A stretch of DNA of 43,034 bases from positions 1-43,034 of the forward strand of contig JAAAPD010000082.1 of the NCBI GenBank assembly GCA_009908505.1, in the 5' to 3' direction. The notes under the pieces were generated by a model. The model had not been told where the DNA came from. It saw only the letters and a program-made list of their open reading frames with translations, and did no database searches. The first letter of the stretch is position 1. Each line of letters begins with the position of its first letter. Shown one piece after another: positions 18,038 to 28,928 of the stretch. A program made the position numbers and the translations under genes. This DNA is from Alphaproteobacteria bacterium. GTDB lineage: Bacteria; Pseudomonadota; Alphaproteobacteria; Rhodobacterales; Rhodobacteraceae.

Positions 18038-18826
18038 ATGGACCTTGCCCTGCAACAATCCCCGGAATTCGAACGCGGCCTGTTGGCCTGCGGGCAGGCG
18101 CCGTGGCGCGGCGCGGCGGGGCTGATGCTGCGTCGCCGGCTGCCCCTCGCGGGGTGGCAGGGGGTGCTCTCGCGCAGCGATGTGACCTGTCCGGCGGCCC
18201 TGCGCGCGGCGCGGCGCGGCGGCCTGCGCATCGTCAATGCAGAGTGCGCCGCCCCCGGTATCCTGCGCGCGGCGGGGTTCCGGCAGATCCTGACCCCGGC
18301 CCATATTGCCGAATTGCCGTTGCGGGGCGATCTGCGTGCCGCGATGCACCTTAAATGGCGAAACCGCCTGCGCCGGGCCGAAGCCGCGGGCCTGACCTTG
18401 TGGAACGGCGCATGGTCCGGCGCGCCGCACTGGCTGATAGAAGCCGAGGCGCGGCAACGGCACCAGCGCCGCTATGCCGGACTGCCCGCACCGCTCGTCG
18501 CGGCCATCGCCCGCGAAACCCCGGGCTGCGCCCGCATCATCGAAGCCTGGGAGGGCGCGACGCCGATCGCGGCCATGCTGTTCCTGCGCCACGGCGCGCG
18601 GGCCACCTACCAGGCGGGCTGGACCTCCGACCGGGGCCGCGCGCTGAATGCTCATTGCCTGACATTGTTCGTGGCTGCCCTCTGGATGGCCGATCACGGT
18701 CACAGGCTGCTGGACCTAGGGCCGGTCGAAACCGATCGACAACCCGGATTGGCCCGCTTCAAGCTGGGATCCGGGGCGCGGGCCCGCGCTATGGGCGGCA
18801 CCTGGCTGGCCCTGCCCGGCCGCTAG
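18038..18826 (+). CDS. GNAT/FemAB-like acyltransferase
   Basis: A 262-residue protein that reads as a GNAT-fold acyltransferase of the FemAB/BioF2-like type. It has a central KWRNRLRRAEAAG helix (about 105-117), a strand reading AAMLFLRHG then YQAGWTSDRGRALNAH, and a C-terminal LDLGPVETDRQPGLARFKLGSGA, the last being typical of FemAB-like proteins (DLG...N/Q-GL..FK.GFG). The acceptor substrate is unknown. The start ATG at 18038 has a GGGG site. It sits alone between tyrS and fur. Confidence 0.75.
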   Translation: MDLALQQSPEFERGLLACGQAPWRGAAGLMLRRRLPLAGWQGVLSRSDVTCPAALRAARRGGLRIVNAECAAPGILRAAGFRQILTPAHIAELPLRGDLRAAMHLKWRNRLRRAEAAGLTLWNGAWSGAPHWLIEAEARQRHQRRYAGLPAPLVAAIARETPGCARIIEAWEGATPIAAMLFLRHGARATYQAGWTSDRGRALNAHCLTLFVAALWMADHGHRLLDLGPVETDRQPGLARFKLGSGARARAMGGTWLALPGR

Positions 18827-18862
18827 GGCCGCACCGGAAAACAGGGCTGGCGACGCCCTGCC

Positions 18863-18879
18863 CGATCTTCTAAAGATCG
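18863..18879. promoter_or_regulatory. Perfect inverted repeat just upstream of fur/mur
   Basis: CGATCTT (18863-18869) and AAGATCG (18873-18879) form a 7-bp perfect inverted repeat around CTA, ending 7 bp before the fur ATG. It could be an operator for autoregulation or an RNA hairpin that limits access to the ribosome-binding site. It does not match the known Fur, Mur or Irr boxes I can recall. Confidence 0.4.
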
Positions 18880-18886
18880 CACCGAG

Positions 18887-19309
18887 ATGACCAAGACCAT
18901 CCTTGAAAGATGCGAAGCCCGTGGCCTGCGCCTGACCGATCAGCGCCGGACCATTGCCGACGTGCTGGAACGGGCCAAGGACCACCCCGATGTCGAGGAC
19001 CTGCACGCCCGCGCCGCCCGCATCGACCCGGGCATTTCGCTGGCCACGGTCTATCGCACCGTCAAGCTGTTCGAGGAGGAAGGCATTCTAGACCGGCTGG
19101 ATTTCGGCGACGGCCGTGCCCGCTACGAGACCGCCGACCGCGAACACCACGACCACCTGATCGACCTGGAAACCGGCGCGGTGATCGAATTCGTCGATGA
19201 CGAGATCGAGGCCTTGCAGGAAAAGATCGCCCGCAAGCTGGGCTATCGGCTCAAGGGCCACCGGCTGGAACTCTACGGCGTGCCGCTCAAGCGTGGCGGG
19301 GCCAAGTGA
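18887..19309 (+). CDS. Fur-family transcriptional regulator (Fur/Mur type)
   Basis: A 140-residue metal-responsive repressor. The winged helix is at about 10-75 with the recognition helix SLATVYRTVKLFEEEGI (51-67). The metal site HHDH (87-90) followed by LIDLETG is typical. Only one cysteine (C9) is present, so the structural CxxC zinc sites of gamma-proteobacterial Fur are missing. This, and the close match to rhizobial Mur, suggest a manganese- or iron-responsive Mur rather than classical Fur; Irr is less likely because no haem regulatory motif is seen. It is co-transcribed with two EamA transporters (GTGA overlap). Confidence 0.9.
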   Translation: MTKTILERCEARGLRLTDQRRTIADVLERAKDHPDVEDLHARAARIDPGISLATVYRTVKLFEEEGILDRLDFGDGRARYETADREHHDHLIDLETGAVIEFVDDEIEALQEKIARKLGYRLKGHRLELYGVPLKRGGAK

Positions 19310-20177
19310 ACAACCTCGTCGGCGCCTTCTGGATGATCCTGGCCATGGCACTCTTCGCCCTGGTCGATACCTGCATCAAGCTGGCGACGGAAACCGTGCC
19401 GCGCGCCCAGGTCGTGGTCGTGATCGGGGCTGTTGGCCTGCTGGTCTTCGCCTTGGCGGCGCGCCTGCGGGGGCTGAAACCGCTGCCGCCCGAGGTGTTT
19501 CGCGGCCCCTCCCTGCTGCGCGCGGCGGGCGAGGCCGGGGCGACCACCTGTTTCGTCTTTTCCCTGTCCGAGGTCGACCTGTCGCTCTTCACCACCATCG
19601 TGCAGGCCAATCCCCTGCTGGTCGTGTTGGGTGCGGCGCTTTTTCTGGGCGAACCGGTGGGCTGGCGGCGCTGGTCGGCGATCGTGCTCGGCATGGTCGG
19701 CGTCCTGGTCGTGCTGCGGCCCACGAGCGCCGATTTCAACGCCTTCGCGTTGCTGGTCTTTCTCGGCGTACTATCACAGGCGATCCGCGACCTGGCGACG
19801 CGCCGGGTCGCGCCGGGAATCGACACGCTGCAACTGTCCTGCGGGTCCTACCTGGCGCTGATCGCCGCCGGGTTCGTCATCGGCATCGTCCAGTCCACCC
19901 CGCCGATCCGCCCCGAGGGGGCGGCCTGGCTCTACCTCTTCGGGGCGGCGGCCCTCTTCATGCCGGCGATCTATTCCATGGTCGCCTCGATGTGTGTGGG
20001 CGAGGTCGGCTTCGTCGCCCCGTTCCGCTATAGCCGCATCCTCTTCGGGCTGGCGCTGGGGGTTTTTGTCTTCGGCGAAACGCTGGACAGCTACACGTTG
20101 CTGGGCGCGGCGCTTATCGTCGGAACCGGGCTCTATTCCTTCTGGCGCGAGACCCGGCTTGGCGCGGCGGCCCGCTG

Positions 20178-20178
<1 letters not shown>
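19306..20178 (+). CDS. EamA/DMT-family transporter (first of pair)
   Basis: A 290-residue inner-membrane protein with about ten transmembrane helices in two EamA domains, each ending in a strongly hydrophobic helix pair. The likely start is GTG at 19306, overlapping the fur stop (GTGA). ATGs inside the first helix would truncate it. EamA proteins export metabolites or amino acids; the substrate is unknown. It shares EPVGWRRWSAI-type segments with the next gene, which marks the two as an ancient tandem duplication. Confidence 0.9.
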
Positions 20179-22392
<2,214 letters not shown>

Positions 22393-22413
22393 CCCGTCCC
22401 GCCACAAATGGCC

Positions 22414-22434
22414 GGCGCCCCTTCAAGGGGCGCC
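22414..22434. terminator. Hairpin after eno
   Basis: GGCGCCCC (22414-22421) and GGGGCGCC (22427-22434) form a perfect 8-bp stem with a TTCAA loop, 22 bp after the eno stop and between convergent genes. No long T-run follows, which is common for terminators in this GC-rich group. Confidence 0.7.
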
Positions 22435-22454
22435 GACCGATAGGTGCCGCAAGT

Positions 22455-22724
22455 TTACGGACAGGGGGCGGTGTAGTAGGTGCCGTCGCCCCGGGCATAG
22501 GCACAGGTCTGATCGTTCTGGTTCTGGGCCACGACCGTCCCTGCGGCCGCGCCACCCAGCGCCGCGATCAGGCGCCAGTCATCGTCGGCCTCAAGTACGT
22601 CCGCGGCAACCAGCCCGGCTGCCGCGCCTCCGGCCAGGCCGGCCACGGTGCGTTGTTCGGCGGTCAGGTTCTCGCAAGCCGTCAGGCCCAGAAGGCCGAT
22701 AATGGCGATGATCAGGGTTCTCAT
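22455..22724 (-). CDS. Small lipoprotein with glycine-zipper segments
   Basis: An 89-residue exported protein with a signal peptide and lipobox LTAC, lipidated Cys at 17. Two Gly/Ala-rich hydrophobic stretches follow (GLAGGAAAGLVAA at about 29-41 and AALGGAAAGTVVA at about 54-66), matching glycine-zipper inner- or outer-membrane-associated lipoproteins. Two C-terminal cysteines (about 74 and 88) may form a disulphide. A full AAGGAGG ribosome-binding site precedes the ATG. The specific function is unknown. Confidence 0.88.
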   Translation of the reverse strand: MRTLIIAIIGLLGLTACENLTAEQRTVAGLAGGAAAGLVAADVLEADDDWRLIAALGGAAAGTVVAQNQNDQTCAYARGDGTYYTAPCP

Positions 22725-22891
22725 TGGATCCTCCTTGCTTGTTCGCGCCGCAACTTTGGCGCATCTTGCAAATCCACCTTTTCAAACGCGTGCGATCGCG
22801 ACAAGTTCCATAGCGAGCGGCCCGGTATTTGCCGGACACCGCCCGAACCGGGCTGGCGCGCCGGCGGGAATCTGCCAGAAAGCCCCTGAAC

Positions 22892-23590
22892 ATGACACGG
22901 ATCCGACCTCTCATGCCCGCCGCGTTGATTTTCGATGTCTTCGGCACCTGCGTCGACTGGCGCAGCAGCATCGCGCGCGCCGTGGCCCAGGCCCTGCCCG
23001 AGGTCGATTCCACGGCATTCACCGACGCCTGGCGCGGCGAATACCAACCCGCAATGGAGCGGGTGCGCAGCGGCGGCCGCGGCTATGTTCCGCTGGACGA
23101 CATCCACCGCGAGAACCTGCATTGCGTTACCCCCTGCTTCGGCGTCAGCGCAGGGGATGGGCTTGCCACCGCCTGGGAGCGCCTGGACCCTTGGCCCGAT
23201 GTGCGCCCGGGCCTCGCCGCGCTGCGCCGGGGGTATATCCTGGCCCCCTGCTCGAACGGGTCCATCGCGATGTTGGCCCGTCTCGCTCGGTATGCCGGCC
23301 TGCCTTGGGACTGCATCCTGGGCGCCGATATCGCCCGGGATTACAAGCCCAAGCCACGGGTCTACCAGGCCAGCTGCGCCGCACTGCGGCTGGATCCGGC
23401 GCAGGTCATGATGGTAGCGGCCCATAACGACGACCTCGCCGCGGCGCGGGCGGCCGGCCTGCGCACTGCCTTCGTGGCGCGCCCGACGGAACACGGCCCG
23501 GACCAGACCAGCGACATGGCCCCCAGCGCGGACTGGGACCTGGTGGTTCCGGATTTCGAAGCCTTGGCTTCTCGGCTTGTGGCAGGCTGA
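22892..23590 (+). CDS. Haloacid dehalogenase type II (HAD superfamily)
   Basis: A 232-residue HAD hydrolase. The nucleophile is D15 in ALIFDVFGT; SNGS (about 118-121) is motif II; KPKPRVYQ supplies the motif III lysine; and AAHNDDLAAARAAGL gives motif IV in the form typical of L-2-haloacid dehalogenases. The reaction is removal of halide from 2-haloacids, or a related phosphatase activity. The start is uncertain: 22892 or 22913 (MPAALIFD), both with weak ribosome-binding sites. It diverges from the small lipoprotein gene. Confidence 0.85.
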   Translation: MTRIRPLMPAALIFDVFGTCVDWRSSIARAVAQALPEVDSTAFTDAWRGEYQPAMERVRSGGRGYVPLDDIHRENLHCVTPCFGVSAGDGLATAWERLDPWPDVRPGLAALRRGYILAPCSNGSIAMLARLARYAGLPWDCILGADIARDYKPKPRVYQASCAALRLDPAQVMMVAAHNDDLAAARAAGLRTAFVARPTEHGPDQTSDMAPSADWDLVVPDFEALASRLVAG

Positions 23591-23646
23591 TCCCCTTCTG
23601 GCCGCGCGCCGTTGCATGGGTCCTGTACCATTCCTAAGGTGATGGC

Positions 23647-24069
23647 ATGACCGAGGCCGACCGCATCATCGAGCACCTCAACCTGTCCCCGCACCCCGAG
23701 GGCGGCCATTACCGCGAAACCTGGCGGGCCGCCGACGGCACCGGCCGCCCCGCGGGCACCTGCATCTATTTCCTGCTCAAGGCGGGTGAGCAGAGCCATT
23801 GGCACAGGGTCGATGCCACGGAAATCTGGCATTACTACGCCGGTGCGCCCCTGGTTCTGTCCATGGCCGAAACGCAATCCGGCCCAAGGGCCGATCACCG
23901 CCTCGGCGCCGACCTCGCCAAGGGCGAGTCGCCGCAGCTGATCGTGCCGCCGCATTGGTGGCAGGCGGCGCAAAGCACAGGCGACTGGACACTGGTCGGC
24001 TGCACCGTCAGCCCCGGCTTTCGTTTCGACGGTTTCGAACTGGCCCCACCAGGGTTCGACATTCCCTAG
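23647..24069 (+). CDS. DUF985 cupin protein
   Basis: A 140-residue single-domain cupin of the DUF985 (YML079w-like) family, of unknown function. It begins with the family-typical HPEGGHYRET (16-25), and SHWHRVDATEIWHYYAGAPL carries the cupin histidine and glutamate positions. A putative sugar- or ligand-binding pocket is known from structures of the family. It follows the HAD gene by 56 bp on the same strand and is followed by a repeat-rich gap. Confidence 0.88.
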   Translation: MTEADRIIEHLNLSPHPEGGHYRETWRAADGTGRPAGTCIYFLLKAGEQSHWHRVDATEIWHYYAGAPLVLSMAETQSGPRADHRLGADLAKGESPQLIVPPHWWQAAQSTGDWTLVGCTVSPGFRFDGFELAPPGFDIP

Positions 24070-24070
24070 G

Positions 24071-24140
24071 GCCGGAAAGGGGGCGCTGCCCCTGTCCCGC
24101 TTTGCGGGACTCCCCCGGGATATTTCTTGTCCAAAGAAAG
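24071..24140 (-). repeat. REP-like intergenic repeat, copy A
   Basis: Read on the minus strand this begins CTTTCTTTGGAC and continues through ATATCCCGGGG to GGGGCAGCGCCCC, the same framework as copies B (24253-24320) and C (41445-41510). The middle differs: it holds a perfect hairpin GTCCCGC/GCGGGAC (24094-24100, 24104-24110). It starts 2 bp after the DUF985 stop and may end that transcript. Confidence 0.75.
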
Positions 24141-24177
24141 GCCCCGGCAGAGGGTCACCTGGTGCCATGCCGGGGCC
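24140..24177. repeat. Inverted repeat GGCCCCGGCA/TGCCGGGGCC
   Basis: A perfect 10-bp inverted repeat (24140-24149, 24168-24177) with an 18-nt centre, adjoining copy A. It could be a long hairpin in RNA. No T-tract follows. Confidence 0.5.
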
Positions 24178-24252
24178 CGAAGCTTTCTCCGGACACGGCC
24201 ATCGGCGACCGCTCCGACAGGATGTCCGAGTCCGGTTAATGAAACTCTACCG

Positions 24253-24320
24253 CTTTCTTTGGACCGAAAAATATCCCGGGGTGAATTGGCCGCAGGCAAA
24301 GAGGGGCAGCGCCCCTTCCC
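24253..24320 (+). repeat. REP-like intergenic repeat, copy B
   Basis: Contains TCTTTGGACC, ATATCCCGGGGTGAATTGG, GAGGGGCAGCGCCCCTT. Over 62 bp it differs from copy C, 17 kb away, at four positions by eye. The GC palindrome GGGGCAGCGCCCC can form a hairpin. Confidence 0.8.
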
Positions 24321-24350
24321 GATCGGCGCGGGCGTCGCCCGAGACAAAAG

Positions 24351-24473
24351 CGGGGGTCGAAGCCCCCCGTCTGGGTTTCGCCGTCCCCGGGGAACGCCCC
24401 GCATTCATCGCATGTAAAGCCCGGAAAAACTGAAAAAAGGGGGGCCGAAGCCCCCCTCTAAGTTTCGCCGTCC
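24351..24473. repeat. Two hairpin-containing direct repeats downstream of nrdJ
   Basis: 24351-24386 and 24437-24473 share a G-run, (T/C)CGAAG, a C-run and a common end TTTCGCCGTCC. Each G-run/C-run pair forms a hairpin with a CGAA-type loop. They lie 140-260 bp past the nrdJ stop. The rest of the 24070-24612 gap shows no gene that I can support. Confidence 0.6.
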
Positions 24474-24612
24474 AAGCTCACTTCTTTGTACCGCCCGGTT
24501 TCTGCCTGCGGCCTGGACGTCGGCGGCGCGAGCGCACCCGCGCCGGACCCTGTTTGGAACGCCGTGACGTTCCGTCGGGGCAGATCGAAGTGTCTGCCCC
24601 GCGTCGTTCTGC

Positions 24613-27600
24613 TCAGCTACACCCGCTCGTCGCGCCGCAGGTGTTGCATTTCATGCAGGTGCCGTTGCGCACCAGTGTGTAGTTACCGCAATCGCCGCAG
24701 GCTTCGCCCTCGTAGCCCTGCATCTTTGCCTTGTCGCGGGCCGACAGCGCCGACACCGAGGCGGACCCGGTCGTCGCCTGCGCCATGCCGCCGCCCTTGG
24801 CCACCGCCGGCACCAGGGTTTCCAGCGCCGCCTGCGAGTCCTCGGCCCCGTTCAGCGCCACGGCCCCGGCGCCCCCTTGCAGCACCACCAGGTCCTGTGG
24901 CACGCGCTTGCGCAGGTAGCCGGTCGAACTGATCTGCTTGAGCACTTCCAGGCTGCGCGAGGCCGCGCTTTCGGACATCTCCTTGATGTTGGACACGCCC
25001 TCTTCCTCGCCTCGGCCCAGGTCGTCGAAGCTCGCGCCTTCGGGCTTCACATGGGCCAAATCGGTCCGGTCCAGGTAGCTGACCGCCAGTTCCCGGAAGA
25101 TGTAGTCGAGGATCGAGGTGGCGTTCTTGATGCTGTCATTGCCCTGCACCATGCCGGCCGGCTCGAACTTGGTGAAGGTGAAGGCATCGACGAACTCCTC
25201 CAGCGGCACACCGTATTGCAGGCCCACGGACACCGCGATGGCGAAGTTGTTCATCATCGCGCGGAAGCCGGCGCCTTCCTTATGCATGTCGATGAAGATC
25301 TCGCCCAGCGACCCATCGGCATATTCGCCGGTCCGCAGGTAGACCTTGTGGCCACCCACGACCGCCTTCTGGGTATAACCCTTGCGGCGTTCGGGCATCT
25401 TTTCGCGGTGGTTTCGGACCAGCTCTTTGACGATGACCTTTTCGATCACCTTCTCGGCCAGCACCTTGGCCTTTTCCTGGGTCGAGCCGCTTTCGAGGGC
25501 CTCCTGCGCCTCTTCGTCGTCCTCGACCAGGGCGGCGGCCAGCGGCTGGCTGAGCTTGGAGCCGTCACGGTAGAGCGCGTTGGCCTTCACGCCCATGGAC
25601 CAGCTGCGTTCATAGGCGGCCTGGCAATCCTCGATCGTGGCGTCGTTGGGCATGTTGATCGTCTTGGAGATCGCGCCCGAGATGAAGCTCTGCGCCGCGG
25701 CCATCATGTCGATATGGCTGTTCACGGACAGGAACCGCTTGCCCTTCTTGCCGCAGGGATTGGCGCAGTCGAAGACCCTGTAATGCTCTTCTTTCAGGAA
25801 GGGCGCACCTTCCAGCGTCATGGTTCCGCAGACATGGTCATTGGCCGCGTCGATATCGGCCTTGTTGAAGCCCAGATGCGACAGCAGGTCGAAGGTGGGA
25901 TCGTTCAGCTTCTCGGCGGGGATGCCGAGGGTCTTTTTGCAGAACTCCTCGCCCAGGGTCCACTGGTTGAAAACGAAGCGGATGTCGAAGGCGCTCGGCA
26001 GGGCCGCCTCGACCTTCTCGATCTCGGCCTCGCCGAAGCCATGGCCGATCAGCGCCGTATGGTTGATGCCCGGCGCGTTGCCCAGGGTGCCGTGGCCCAC
26101 GGCATAGCTGACGATCTCTTCGATCTCGGCGGCGCCATAGCCCAGCTTTTCCAGCGCGGCGGGCACCGACTGATTGATGATCTTGAAGTAGCCGCCACCG
26201 GCCAGCTTCTTGAACTTAACCAGTGCGAAGTCCGGCTCGATCCCGGTGGTGTCGCAATCCATGACCAGCCCGATCGTGCCGGTGGGGGCGATGACGGTGG
26301 CCTGGGCATTGCGATAGCCGTTCTTCCCGCCCAGGGACAGCGCCTCGTCCCAGGCCGACATGGCCAGGTCAACCAGGCGGCTGTCCGGGCAGTTGGCGTG
26401 ATCCAGCGGCACCGGTTTGACCGCCAGCGATTCGTAGCCTTCCGAGGCGCCATAGGCCGCGTTGCGGTGGTTGCGCATGACCCGCAACATGTGGTCACGG
26501 TTCTTGTCGTACTTGGCGAAGGCGCCCAGCTCGCCCGCGATCTCGGCGCTGGTGGCGTAGGACACGCCGGTCATGATCGCGGTCAGGGCGCCGGCCAGGG
26601 CGCGGCCCTCGTCGCTGTCATAGCCCAGCCCCATGTTCATCAGCAGACCGCCGATATTGGCATAGCCAAGGCCTAGGGTGCGGAAGTCATAGGACAACTG
26701 CGCGATTTCCTTGGACGGGAACTGCGCCATCATGACCGAGATTTCCAGCGTCAGGGTCCACAGCCGGGTGGCGTGCATGTAATCCTCGGCCTGGAATTCG
26801 CCGTCCTTGTAGAAGGTCAGCAGGTTCATCGAGGCCAGGTTGCAGGCGGTGTCGTCCAGGAACATGTATTCCGAACAGGGGTTCGAGCCGCGGATCGCGC
26901 CGTCCTCGGGGCAGGTGTGCCAGGCGTTCACGGTGTCATGGAACTGGATGCCCGGATCGGCACAGGCCCAGGCGGCATGGCCGACCTTTTCCCACAGCTC
27001 GCGCGCCTTAACGGTCTTGGCGACTTTGCCGTCGGTGCGGTTGATCAGCTCCCAGTCGGCATCGTCGCGCACGGCCTTCAGGAAGGCATCGGTGACGCGG
27101 ATCGAGTTGTTGGAGTTCTGCCCGGAAACCGAGTTATAGGCCTCGCTGTCCCAGTCCGTATCGTAAGTCGGGAACTCGATGTTGTCATAACCCTGCTTTG
27201 CATAATCCAACACGCGCTTGATATAGGTTTCAGGAATTGCCACTTTCTTGGCCTCCCGAATTGCACTTTTCAAACCTTCGTTGGTTTTCGGGTCGTAGGC
27301 GTCCTCGGCCTTGCCGTCCCAGGCCTTGATCGCCGCGAAGATGCCGTTGAGCTTTTGTTCGTGCATCTTGGACCCGGCCACGATGCTGGCGACCTTCTGT
27401 TCCTCCAGCACCTTCCAGTCGATGAAATCCTCGATATCGGGGTGGTCGGCATCGACGATCACCATCTTGGCGGCGCGGCGCGTGGTGCCGCCCGACTTGA
27501 TGGCGCCCGCGGCGCGGTCACCGATCTTGAGAAAGCCCATGAGGCCGCTCGACTTGCCACCACCCGAAAGCGACTCGCCCTCGGCGCGCAGGTGGCTGAA

Positions 27601-28278
27601 ATTGGTGCCGGTGCCCGAGCCGTATTTGAACAGCCGCGCCTCGCGCACCCACAGGTCCATGATGCCGCCATCATTGACCAGATCGTCCGAACAGCCCTGG
27701 ATGAAACAGGCATGGGGCTGGGGGTGTTCATATGCGGTTTGGGATTTCACCAGCTTGCCGGTCTTGTAGTCGACATAGTGGTGCCCCTGGCTCGGGCCGT
27801 CGATGCCATAGGCCCAATGCAGACCGGTGTTGAACCATTGCGGCGAGTTCGGCGCGGCGCGCTGGGTGGCCAGCATGTAGCGCATCTCGTCGAAATAGGC
27901 GCGGGCGTCCTCTTCGGTCGTGAAATAACCGCCCTTCCAGCCCCAGTAGGCCCAGGCGCCGGCCAGACGGTCGAAAACCTGCTTGGCGCTGGTTTCGCCG
28001 ATGAATTCCGCATCCGTGTCCGGTTCGGCGCGCCAGAGGAAGTCCGGCACGTCCTTCTCCTCAACCTTGCGAAGCCTGCTGGGCACGCCGGCCTTGCGGA
28101 AGTATTTCTGGGCGATCACGTCGCTGGCGACCTGGCTCCAGCTGGCCGGAATCTCGCATTCCTCCAGCTTGAAAACGGTGGTCCCGTCCGGGTTCCGGAT
28201 CTCGGATGTGGTCGTCTTGAATTCGATATCCGCGTAAGCGTCCTGACCTGCCTTGGTGAAGCTGCGTTCGATCTTCAT
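24613..28278 (-). CDS. nrdJ: Adenosylcobalamin-dependent (class II) ribonucleotide reductase
   Basis: Reduces ribonucleotides to deoxyribonucleotides with a cobalamin radical, so DNA synthesis here needs vitamin B12 and not oxygen. The 1221-residue size fits the long alphaproteobacterial NrdJ. Landmarks are [12 protein letters not shown] (189-200), [18 protein letters not shown] (466-483), and a C-terminal cysteine cluster beginning CGDCGNY, followed by CMKCNTC, expected for a zinc ribbon or redox tail. The frame opens at 28335, but the ATG at 28278 with an AGGGAC site gives MKIERSFTK, the family start. A segment at 27181-27300 (about residues 327-366) is low in GC (56 of 120 by my count). 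Candidate NrdR and DnaA sites lie upstream. Confidence 0.97.
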   Translation of the reverse strand: MKIERSFTKAGQDAYADIEFKTTTSEIRNPDGTTVFKLEECEIPASWSQVASDVIAQKYFRKAGVPSRLRKVEEKDVPDFLWRAEPDTDAEFIGETSAKQVFDRLAGAWAYWGWKGGYFTTEEDARAYFDEMRYMLATQRAAPNSPQWFNTGLHWAYGIDGPSQGHHYVDYKTGKLVKSQTAYEHPQPHACFIQGCSDDLVNDGGIMDLWVREARLFKYGSGTGTNFSHLRAEGESLSGGGKSSGLMGFLKIGDRAAGAIKSGGTTRRAAKMVIVDADHPDIEDFIDWKVLEEQKVASIVAGSKMHEQKLNGIFAAIKAWDGKAEDAYDPKTNEGLKSAIREAKKVAIPETYIKRVLDYAKQGYDNIEFPTYDTDWDSEAYNSVSGQNSNNSIRVTDAFLKAVRDDADWELINRTDGKVAKTVKARELWEKVGHAAWACADPGIQFHDTVNAWHTCPEDGAIRGSNPCSEYMFLDDTACNLASMNLLTFYKDGEFQAEDYMHATRLWTLTLEISVMMAQFPSKEIAQLSYDFRTLGLGYANIGGLLMNMGLGYDSDEGRALAGALTAIMTGVSYATSAEIAGELGAFAKYDKNRDHMLRVMRNHRNAAYGASEGYESLAVKPVPLDHANCPDSRLVDLAMSAWDEALSLGGKNGYRNAQATVIAPTGTIGLVMDCDTTGIEPDFALVKFKKLAGGGYFKIINQSVPAALEKLGYGAAEIEEIVSYAVGHGTLGNAPGINHTALIGHGFGEAEIEKVEAALPSAFDIRFVFNQWTLGEEFCKKTLGIPAEKLNDPTFDLLSHLGFNKADIDAANDHVCGTMTLEGAPFLKEEHYRVFDCANPCGKKGKRFLSVNSHIDMMAAAQSFISGAISKTINMPNDATIEDCQAAYERSWSMGVKANALYRDGSKLSQPLAAALVEDDEEAQEALESGSTQEKAKVLAEKVIEKVIVKELVRNHREKMPERRKGYTQKAVVGGHKVYLRTGEYADGSLGEIFIDMHKEGAGFRAMMNNFAIAVSVGLQYGVPLEEFVDAFTFTKFEPAGMVQGNDSIKNATSILDYIFRELAVSYLDRTDLAHVKPEGASFDDLGRGEEEGVSNIKEMSESAASRSLEVLKQISSTGYLRKRVPQDLVVLQGGAGAVALNGAEDSQAALETLVPAVAKGGGMAQATTGSASVSALSARDKAKMQGYEGEACGDCGNYTLVRNGTCMKCNTCGATSGCS

Positions 28279-28474
28279 CTGTCCCTGTGCCTCTAGTCCT
28301 GATTGGCCGTCGTTGCGGCCGTCCCCTAAACCCATTGGGCCCGATGGGCCCGCTCAATGCCGGTTTCGGAGGCAGACAGGAAAAGACGCCCCGCGCCCCC
28401 GTTATACGGGGCCGCAACAAGTGGATCGGTCAACCACGATCCGCTGTTCCCTGGGTGTCTGTCCCGCCGTCCTG

Positions 28475-28490
28475 CCACTATATCTTGTAT
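28475..28490. promoter_or_regulatory. Candidate NrdR box 1 upstream of nrdJ
   Basis: CCACTATATCTTGTAT matches the NrdR consensus (acaCwAtATaTwGtgt) at 13 of 16 positions by eye. NrdR is the ATP/dATP-sensing repressor of ribonucleotide reductase genes. It lies about 200 bp upstream of the nrdJ ATG. Confidence 0.65.
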
Positions 28491-28518
28491 GCTGTCGTCC
28501 GGCTCGCACAAGTTGGCA

Positions 28519-28534
28519 AAACTACACCTAGTGG
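28519..28534. promoter_or_regulatory. Candidate NrdR box 2 upstream of nrdJ
   Basis: AAACTACACCTAGTGG matches the NrdR consensus at 11 of 16 positions and resembles the second box of the E. coli nrdHIEF promoter. It is 44 bp from box 1. NrdR boxes normally occur in pairs spaced by whole helical turns; 44 bp is slightly more than four turns. Confidence 0.5.
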
Positions 28535-28617
28535 GTCAACGTAATTTTTACGCTAAATTTGCGATTTTGAGACTTGACCAGTGCGACCGGTCGGCCGCCC
28601 GCGATTCCTACCCCGGG

Positions 28618-28669
28618 TTATGCACAGAATGGTTAACGCGGCTTGGGCCGGATTTTGGACTTGTCCACA
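28618..28669. promoter_or_regulatory. DnaA-box-like sites upstream of nrdJ
   Basis: TTATGCACA (28618-28626) fits the DnaA consensus TTATNCACA exactly; TTGTCCACA (28661-28669) has one mismatch. Both are upstream of the NrdR candidates in the 528-bp gap between nrdJ and tRNA-Pro. E. coli nrdAB is known to be DnaA-regulated; a parallel here is inference. Confidence 0.4.
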
Positions 28670-28806
28670 ATCGCATAGGTCCAAAAGCTGAGAATTCACC
28701 TGAAGCGACCGCCCCGGCCATCGGCGATTCTGCGGCGGCGGATCGGCTGTCGCAATGATGTCGCAGTCACCACCGCCATCCGTGCCGGACCGAAAGACAG
28801 GAAAAG

Positions 28807-28883
28807 TGGTCGGGGCGGCGAGATTCGAACTCACGACCCCCTGTACCCAAAACAGGTGCGCTACCAGACTGCGCCACGCCCCG
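28807..28883 (-). tRNA. tRNA-Pro (anticodon UGG)
   Basis: A complete 77-nt cloverleaf with encoded CCA. Acceptor stem CGGGGCG pairs with CGCCCCG, discriminator A, D arm with GGTAGCGC, anticodon stem CCTGT/ACAGG around the loop TTTGGGT (anticodon TGG), and a T arm with GTTCGAATC. The UGG anticodon reads proline CCN codons. It lies 45 bp downstream of the DUF192 gene on the same strand, with a short T-rich run after the CCA. Confidence 0.97.
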
Positions 28884-28928
28884 GACCACGGCGCCTCGTC
28901 TACTGTTCGGCGCGCCGCTTGAAAAGAC

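Noticed and set aside
24877..26676. 599-codon open frame on the plus strand opposite nrdJ
   Set aside because: It is a shadow of nrdJ in GC-rich DNA: no ribosome-binding site, no recognisable domain, and the minus-strand frame is a clear class II reductase.
28279..28474. Cobalamin riboswitch in the nrdJ leader
   Set aside because: A B12-related leader was considered, but I cannot see the B12-box consensus (GCCACTG) or a convincing fold; a covariance search is needed to be sure.
28860..28928. Integration site at the tRNA-Pro 3' end
   Set aside because: No integrase, no tRNA-end direct repeat and no foreign gene block next to the tRNA; the neighbours are core genes.
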